A DNA stretch of 46,537 nt from Bryobacterales bacterium (GTDB lineage: Bacteria; Acidobacteriota; Terriglobia; Bryobacterales; Bryobacteraceae), in contig PLEX01000152.1 in the NCBI GenBank assembly GCA_003136575.1, positions 1 to 46,537 of the forward strand, in the 5' to 3' direction. The translations under genes and the position numbers were made by a program. This document shows positions 41,835 to 46,537 of this stretch, one piece after another. Position 1 is the stretch's first letter. Each line of letters begins with the position of its first letter. The notes beneath the pieces are model-generated. The model worked only from the letters and a program-made list of their open reading frames with translations. It did not search any database and was not told the origin of the DNA.

Positions 41835-42044
41835 CTACGCAAACAGCAGGCGACCTTTGGGCTCAGGTACGGGCCGGCCCAACTCGCGCGCGGTTTCGAT
41901 CCATTCGGAAATCACTGCTTCCGCGTTAGTCAGCGCTTCCTGACGGGTCGCTCCATCAGCCGCGCAGCCGGCCAGTTCCGGGACTTCGGCAATGAAGGCG
42001 TCGTCTTCCGCGCTCCAATAGAGAATAATCTCGTACCTGTTCAT
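41835..42044 (-). CDS. hicB: HicB-family antitoxin
   Basis: This 69-residue protein is a short HicB antitoxin with the partial RNase H-like fold: YEIILYWSAEDDAFIAEVPE, then LAGCAADGATRQEALTNAEA and VISEWIETARELGRPVPEP. No C-terminal DNA-binding helix is present, as in many short HicB proteins. The ATG at 42044 overlaps the hicA stop (TGATG) and has GGAG upstream; a GTG one codon earlier is also possible. The partner hicA is frameshifted, so this antitoxin may be an orphan. Confidence 0.85.
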   Translation of the reverse strand: MNRYEIILYWSAEDDAFIAEVPELAGCAADGATRQEALTNAEAVISEWIETARELGRPVPEPKGRLLFA

Positions 42045-42293
42045 CACGCTCCTTCCACCAGTTTATATTGAACCAGGACTCCCCGCACTTGTTTCACCTG
42101 ATATGGTTTCGGCCATAGAGCCCCTTGGCTGGAGGTTAAGAATTTCGGCGATGCCCGCGCGCGTGAAGATATGACGGCTTCCCTTGATCCGTTCGTCGAA
42201 GCCAAGAGCATGGAGAAGGGCGCGGAGGTCCCTGAAGCGGATGTTGGCATCCGAGGAACCTCTCAGCACACGCGCGAGCACAGAATCGGCCAC
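42044..42293 (-). pseudogene. hicA: HicA-family mRNA interferase, frameshifted
   Basis: HicA cuts mRNA through a conserved histidine. The first part (from a GTG at 42293) is typical: RGSSDANIRFRDLRALLHA, LGFDERIKGSRHIFTRAGIA and EILNLQPRGS, with the catalytic His in GSRHIF. The normal end, PKPYQVKQVRGVLVQYKL, is present but in another frame, so a one-base change lies near 42105-42125. In the first frame the protein instead ends with unrelated residues. The 250-base span is one more than a multiple of three, so one extra base fits. It overlaps hicB in the standard hicAB order. Confidence 0.8.
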
Positions 42294-42380
42294 AGGTTTA
42301 TTGTGCCCCAGGACAGAGGACGCGGTCGCTTCGGCGCAACGTCAAGCCTACCAGATTGGGACTTCGAGGGGAGCGTGGCC

Positions 42381-42409
42381 CACTCTCCGAGTGGCCGACC
42401 ACTCGGGAG
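42381..42409. terminator. Hairpin downstream of the FAD monooxygenase gene
   Basis: CCGAGTGG and CCACTCGG form a perfect 8-base stem with a CCGA loop (42387-42406), extended by CTC/GAG outside one bulged base. It lies about 90 bases after the monooxygenase stop on the minus strand. There is no U-tract, so a terminator role is only likely. Confidence 0.45.
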
Positions 42410-42497
42410 TCAGGCGGGTTGCTCTACTCTGCGCCGTTACGGCGGTTCTATTCTGCTTTGGACCGCTCAGATTTCGGATTGTCTATCACTGAGCCGG

Positions 42498-43724
42498 CTA
42501 AGCGGCTTTCAAGACGTCGGGGGTCTTCACGTGCTCCGGGCGGATGCCAACCGGGATCACGCGGTTGCGAAGCTTTACCGGAAGTGTTGTACGCTCCATG
42601 AGCCGGACAATCCACGGGAGCCGAGTTGGTTTCCGGCTGCCGAGGCCACGCCCGGCGATTTGTTTCTGGATCAGCGCCTGCACGGTCTGCGTGAGCCGGG
42701 TGGGGAAGGAACGGCGGCGCTGGATTTTGGCAAGATCCTCGGCGCTGACAGCGCCTTCGCCAAGGGGTCCTGCCAGTATATTGGCCGCCGCGACGGCGTC
42801 TTGAATGGCAAGATTGATCCCGACACCCCCCACGGGAGACATAGCGTGAGCCGCATCGCCGATGCACACTAGGCCGGGGCGATGCCACTGCCGCAGGCGA
42901 TCCACTCTCACGGTCAACAGTTTCAAATCGTTCCAATCGCGAAGCTCCTCCACGCGGTTTTCAAAGAAGGGCGCGAGTTCGACAATCGCCGCACGCAACT
43001 CTTCGATGCCTTTTGCCTGCATCTCCGCGATGGCTGCTTTTGGAGCCGGAACACCGCACTGCCAATAGTCTCCGCGGTCGGTCAGGAACAGGGCCTTGCC
43101 GCGATCGGCGTAGAAGAACAACTCCGGGTCGTCGGCGTGCCTGGACAAACGCATCCAGAGCACATCTGTTGGAGCGCCCACGTCCTCAATCGGCAAGCCG
43201 GAGCAGTCCCGGACAACCGAATTGCGGCCATCGGCGCCCACCACCAGGGTCGCACGCACCTCCAGCGGACCAGCCGGAGACTTCCCCCGGACACCCACAA
43301 TCCTCCCATCCTCTTCGATCAGGCCGGTAGCCTCGGTTTCCATTCTGAGGTGGAATGTGGGATAGCGTCGCGCTTGTTCGGCCAGGAAATCAAGAAACTC
43401 CCACTGTGGCATCATCACCATGAAACGGCAGTGCGTCGAGAGGAGGGAAAGATCGCCCAACAGGATTTCATCGCGTCCTATCCGAGCGCGGATCTGGCTG
43501 ACCTGCTTTTGATGCGGCCGCTTTAGAAACTCATCCAGCAGGCCGAGCTCGTGCATCACTTCCAGCGTCGAGGGATGAACCGTGTCGCCACGGAAGTCGC
43601 GTAGAAAATCAGCGTGCTTCTCCAGAACCAGGACCTCGATTCCCGCCCGTGCCAACAGGTACCCCAGCATCATCCCGGCTGGTCCTCCACCCGCGATACA
43701 GCACGTTCCTTTTGAGCCCGCCAT
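42498..43724 (-). CDS. FAD-dependent monooxygenase (UbiH/PheA-type)
   Basis: This 408-residue flavoprotein hydroxylase has the three family motifs: the ADP-binding GGGPAGMMLGYLLARAG near the N-terminus, the middle VVGADGRNSVVRD, and the FAD-ribityl-binding CIGDAAHAMSPVGGVGINLA. They are in the right order and spacing, so it should be active in NAD(P)H-dependent ring hydroxylation of an aromatic compound. The substrate is unknown. It stands alone on its strand, 103 bases after the PD40 gene, which is transcribed the same way. Confidence 0.88.
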   Translation of the reverse strand: MAGSKGTCCIAGGGPAGMMLGYLLARAGIEVLVLEKHADFLRDFRGDTVHPSTLEVMHELGLLDEFLKRPHQKQVSQIRARIGRDEILLGDLSLLSTHCRFMVMMPQWEFLDFLAEQARRYPTFHLRMETEATGLIEEDGRIVGVRGKSPAGPLEVRATLVVGADGRNSVVRDCSGLPIEDVGAPTDVLWMRLSRHADDPELFFYADRGKALFLTDRGDYWQCGVPAPKAAIAEMQAKGIEELRAAIVELAPFFENRVEELRDWNDLKLLTVRVDRLRQWHRPGLVCIGDAAHAMSPVGGVGINLAIQDAVAAANILAGPLGEGAVSAEDLAKIQRRRSFPTRLTQTVQALIQKQIAGRGLGSRKPTRLPWIVRLMERTTLPVKLRNRVIPVGIRPEHVKTPDVLKAA

Positions 43725-43827
43725 CGATTGTCCCTCCCGTCGCAGCCTGAGAATGCCACGAAAAACCAGCTGCCGGGAAGTACGCCGGAGTTAATCGGAC
43801 GTAACTTGAGTACGCGTACCAGACGAT

Positions 43828-45882
43828 CTACCACGGAATCACCGCGGTGATAGCACCCTGCGTGGCTCCCTCAACTGGCCGGTTCATTAAGAACCGCTGC
43901 CCGTCCCGGGATAGGTCATATTGATTCATCCAAACGCGATTCAGGGTCAGGAACCGAAGGCCCGTCGCAAACAACGGTTGAGGAGGTCCGAATTCGAACG
44001 TGGTACTGAGGGCATGATCTGCCAGATCCACGGCGACCGACGTCAGCATTCCATCCAGCGAAAGATAGACGAGTTCCCGCCCATCGCGGCGCCAATGCGG
44101 CTGCACGCCGCCCTGACTCGATACCTGCCACTTGTGACCCCCACCGGGAAAATCCCGAACATATGTCTCGAATCTCCCGGTTTCATTCGACGCGTATGCG
44201 ACCCATCGCGGTGCTTCGCCACCGGGCGCCGGTGAAAACTCCGCGTTGATCTCCTCAAAGGAATGTTTGAGAAACGGATGCGCGTTCGCCTCCTCCTGCC
44301 CCTTGCCGAGCGTCGCGACCCAGGTGTGAAGGTATCGATAATCGGGGACCTGGGAGGCGTAGGCAACGAACTGCCCGTCGGACGACCAGTGCGTCGGAAA
44401 CTTGGGACCCTCCGTGTCGAGCACGCATTTGGCCGCTCCACCGCTGAGTACCCGGCGGAAGAGGCCCATGCGGCGGTCGTCTCCGCGGCTGAACAAAATC
44501 TCGCTACAGTCCGGGGCCCAGACGGCACTCAATTCGGGCACGGCAAGATCCGCATCGGTGATACGGAAGACGGCGTTTTCGCGGAGAAGGTCCATGATCC
44601 AGATCGTAGGCAAGGCGGTGTCCGGATCGTCGTGCCTGTTCGCCGCGACGTACCTCTCATCTGGCGAGAGGTTGATCGAAAGATAGTCGTTGCGCAGGCC
44701 CGCCGCGTATATCGGCTTGCCCTGCCTGTCCAGCCAGGTGAGCTGGAGGTTCTCCGCACAGCCTGCCTGATACAACAGGACCCCTTTGCTCGAAACAGAG
44801 AACCTGGCCTGATTCCAGCGTTGGTAGCCGATTTCCGGAACAATTACCGCCCGTTCTCCGCTCAGCTCCAGGTTCTGCCAGTCAAACGGCTGCGCGATCA
44901 ATGCGCCGTCGTGCATGAACAGCAAAGACGGCCGGTGCCCGCTCAGAACCGGAGCGTATGCCGCGCTGGCGTCGGCGGTTACGAGAACTTTCGAGCTGCC
45001 CGAATCGAGTGAGCCGGCGCGAATCGATGAGGCGCCGGGACGCGAACAGGCCGCCAGATACAGAAAGCGACGGCCGTCCGGCAGAAACTGCGGGAATCCA
45101 TGCGCAATCTCCGCGCGCGACTCATCGAGAGACGTGACAGGAACCGGCGAACCACCGGCGTCCGGGACCTGGTATAGAACGCCGATGGGCCGCGGACAGA
45201 ACAGGATCACTCCGTCCGGGCTCCACGCCGCACCTTTACCCACAACCACATCGGCAATCTCCCGCGCCGGACCTCCGCTGATTTCGACCGCCTTAAGCTT
45301 GTTCGGTACGAAGAATCCGATGGATCGGCTGTCGGGCGACCAGAACGGCCAGGCTGCATTGTCGGTTCCCGCCAGAAGTTTCGCCTCGAGCGAATCCAGC
45401 GCCCGGACCCACAGCAGGATCCTTCCGTTCAGGGCAGCCGTGAACGCGAGGTTGCGACCGTCCGGAGAGACCGCAAAGGATTCGAATGTGGCGTTTTCCG
45501 GTGGCAATACCGAGAGCCGCAGCACCCCTGCCCCGGATGATTGCACAAGCCGCCGCTCGGTAAACTCGGGAACATAGCGGCCTTTCGGCAACGAAATTAA
45601 GATCGGATCCGCACCGCCCTCCGCCTCGTAATAAGCACCGAGCCGGTCTCGCAGCCGTCCCGCCTCCACCCGCACAATCGGATCGGACTTTGAGTCGAAG
45701 GACGCGTTTCGCCCGAGGACTTCGATGGCGATAGTCGATTCCTTGATCTCGCCGTCGCGGCCTTCCAGTTTGCGCTCGACCACATGACGCAGGAAACGGC
45801 CGGCTCGCCTCGCTTCGGCGAAAGCCGTGCCGGCCAGTATGCGGTCGAGTTGCTGGCGTACGCGCTGGGCGTCCATGGTCAT
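43828..45882 (-). CDS. PD40 propeller protein with N-terminal acidobacterial domain
   Basis: This 684-residue protein has an N-terminal helical domain (about 1-110) with the pattern RILAGTAFAEARRAGRFLRH, then SDPIVRVEAGRLRDRLGAYY and ISLPKGRYVPEF, seen in many acidobacterial multi-domain regulators. A six- to eight-bladed PD40/WD40-like propeller follows (FAVSPDGRNLAFTA; FWSPDSRSIGFF; AAWSPDGVILF; HWSSDGQFVAY). No membrane segment lies between the two parts, so it may be cytoplasmic. I see no catalytic site. It may be a ligand- or protein-sensing scaffold; the function is unknown. The initial MTMDAQRV has two possible ATG starts. Confidence 0.75.
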   Translation of the reverse strand: MTMDAQRVRQQLDRILAGTAFAEARRAGRFLRHVVERKLEGRDGEIKESTIAIEVLGRNASFDSKSDPIVRVEAGRLRDRLGAYYEAEGGADPILISLPKGRYVPEFTERRLVQSSGAGVLRLSVLPPENATFESFAVSPDGRNLAFTAALNGRILLWVRALDSLEAKLLAGTDNAAWPFWSPDSRSIGFFVPNKLKAVEISGGPAREIADVVVGKGAAWSPDGVILFCPRPIGVLYQVPDAGGSPVPVTSLDESRAEIAHGFPQFLPDGRRFLYLAACSRPGASSIRAGSLDSGSSKVLVTADASAAYAPVLSGHRPSLLFMHDGALIAQPFDWQNLELSGERAVIVPEIGYQRWNQARFSVSSKGVLLYQAGCAENLQLTWLDRQGKPIYAAGLRNDYLSINLSPDERYVAANRHDDPDTALPTIWIMDLLRENAVFRITDADLAVPELSAVWAPDCSEILFSRGDDRRMGLFRRVLSGGAAKCVLDTEGPKFPTHWSSDGQFVAYASQVPDYRYLHTWVATLGKGQEEANAHPFLKHSFEEINAEFSPAPGGEAPRWVAYASNETGRFETYVRDFPGGGHKWQVSSQGGVQPHWRRDGRELVYLSLDGMLTSVAVDLADHALSTTFEFGPPQPLFATGLRFLTLNRVWMNQYDLSRDGQRFLMNRPVEGATQGAITAVIPW

Positions 45883-46537
45883 ATCTCACATGTTACGACC
45901 GGGCTGAGGCAACCTGTAAATATGTTCGCTCGCGGTCACCAGACGAGAAGCGCCTCATTCGTGGCATTCTTTGGATTCTTTTCTCGTTGGTCCGGACCCG
46001 AAAATTAAGGTTGCGATCAGGACCGACAAGGCGGCTTCTCATCGCCGTTCCGTCGCTGGCCGCACCACGTCGGACCGCCGAAATCAGCCCACGCGCCCGC
46101 GACGGCATCCGGGAAGTTTGGCCCGGCTCGGAGATAGGGAACGAACGACCGGCATTCCGGAAGTTATCCCGATCCTAGTAGCCAAAAACGCGCAAACCGT
46201 CGAATCGGAGCCAAAGGAACGCGAAGTCTCAATGTGGGAAGTGTCGCATCACGCTCCGGCCGGATGACGTGCCACTCGGAGAATGGACGTGATGTAGATG
46301 CTGCAAAGGACCGCCCGAAACGGCGTTCGGGGAGATCACTCCCGTGAAGTCGCGCTCACGTCAACATGACGGCAAAGCAGGCAAACCTGGCCCGTGCCTC
46401 TCCCCGCAGCACGCCGAATGAGCCGTGATTCGTGATTCGGGCGACCCACGGGCAATAGGCCTCGCACGCGCCCAGCGCGCGTTAAGTGACAAGCGTTGGG
46501 CTTAGGCCAGGCTAAGGCATCGCCCAAGAATAACTTC
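45883..46537. other. Gene-free end of the window
   Basis: About 650 bases hold no supportable gene. The open frames of up to 98 codons are Arg/Pro-rich and not protein-like. A short direct repeat (CGTGATT, twice) lies near 46423. The region upstream of the PD40 gene would hold its promoter, but no clear -10/-35 pair was found. Confidence 0.5.

Noticed and set aside
43838..43851. ATCACCGCGGTGAT palindrome
   Set aside because: It lies in the coding end of the PD40 gene and no regulatory context supports it.
1..46537. CRISPR arrays, rRNA or tRNA genes, integrase attachment sites
   Set aside because: None seen. No regularly spaced repeats with unique spacers were found, apart from the short GATCCCA array, whose spacers are too short.

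Overview
The window looks like a GC-rich chromosome piece from an acidobacterium close to the Solibacter/Bryobacter group. The signs are a broken gene carrying the Solibacter-type C-terminal domain (TIGR03437-like), a very long Oar-type TonB-dependent receptor with an N-terminal carboxypeptidase-regulatory-like domain, a PEP-CTERM protein, PD40/S9 propeller proteins with Gly/Ala-rich inserts, and an imuA-imuB-dnaE2 mutasome. The taxonomy is inference from gene content; no rRNA gene is present.

Layout. 1-0.8 kb: a brnT-brnA toxin-antitoxin pair with a palindromic operator. 1.0-6.5 kb: a remnant repeat array, then the damage-inducible mutagenesis operon imuA-imuB-dnaE2 behind a promoter and a GAAC-N7-GAAC (LexA-type) box; dnaE2 carries two kinds of in-frame palindromic repeat insertion. 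6.6-11.6 kb: two tandem paralogous lipoproteins, an alpha/beta hydrolase and a TIM-barrel sugar isomerase/epimerase. 11.6-13.7 kb: a KirBac-type potassium channel and an NHL-like propeller protein. 13.9-17.5 kb: the TonB-dependent receptor, with a likely promoter about 250 bases upstream. 17.5-21 kb: a decayed zone with a TIGR03437 pseudogene cut by a degenerate IS3-family element, whose other end runs into a frameshifted DUF5615 toxin paired with an intact DUF433 antitoxin. 21-25.1 kb: tldD-tldE plus two membrane proteins, one frameshifted. 25.2-27.4 kb: a sigma factor and a two-zinc-finger anti-sigma factor, divergent from a Tat-exported protein and a PEP-CTERM protein. 30-34.2 kb: fabZ-lpxA-lpxI-Gfo/Idh-tonB, a lipid A operon with overlapping genes. 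34.3-38.5 kb: a tightly packed operon of a long U32 protein, a dual-OB-like protein and two DUF488 proteins. 38.7-41.2 kb: an S9 peptidase. 41.5-42.3 kb: decaying higA and hicAB modules. 42.5-45.9 kb: an FAD monooxygenase and a PD40 propeller protein.

Two things stand out. First, dnaE2 holds two adjacent copies of an 83-base palindromic element exactly 90 bases apart, so the reading frame survives and the polymerase gains about 57 residues; this resembles the in-frame palindromic elements known from Rickettsia. Second, the U32/dual-OB/DUF488/DUF488 operon has spacings of 2, 4 and -4 bases and every product has a plausible nucleic-acid link, so it may be an undescribed RNA- or DNA-modification module. 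Several accessory genes also carry single-base frameshifts (the TIGR03437 remnant, DUF5615, hicA and a membrane protein), which means either local gene decay or assembly errors.
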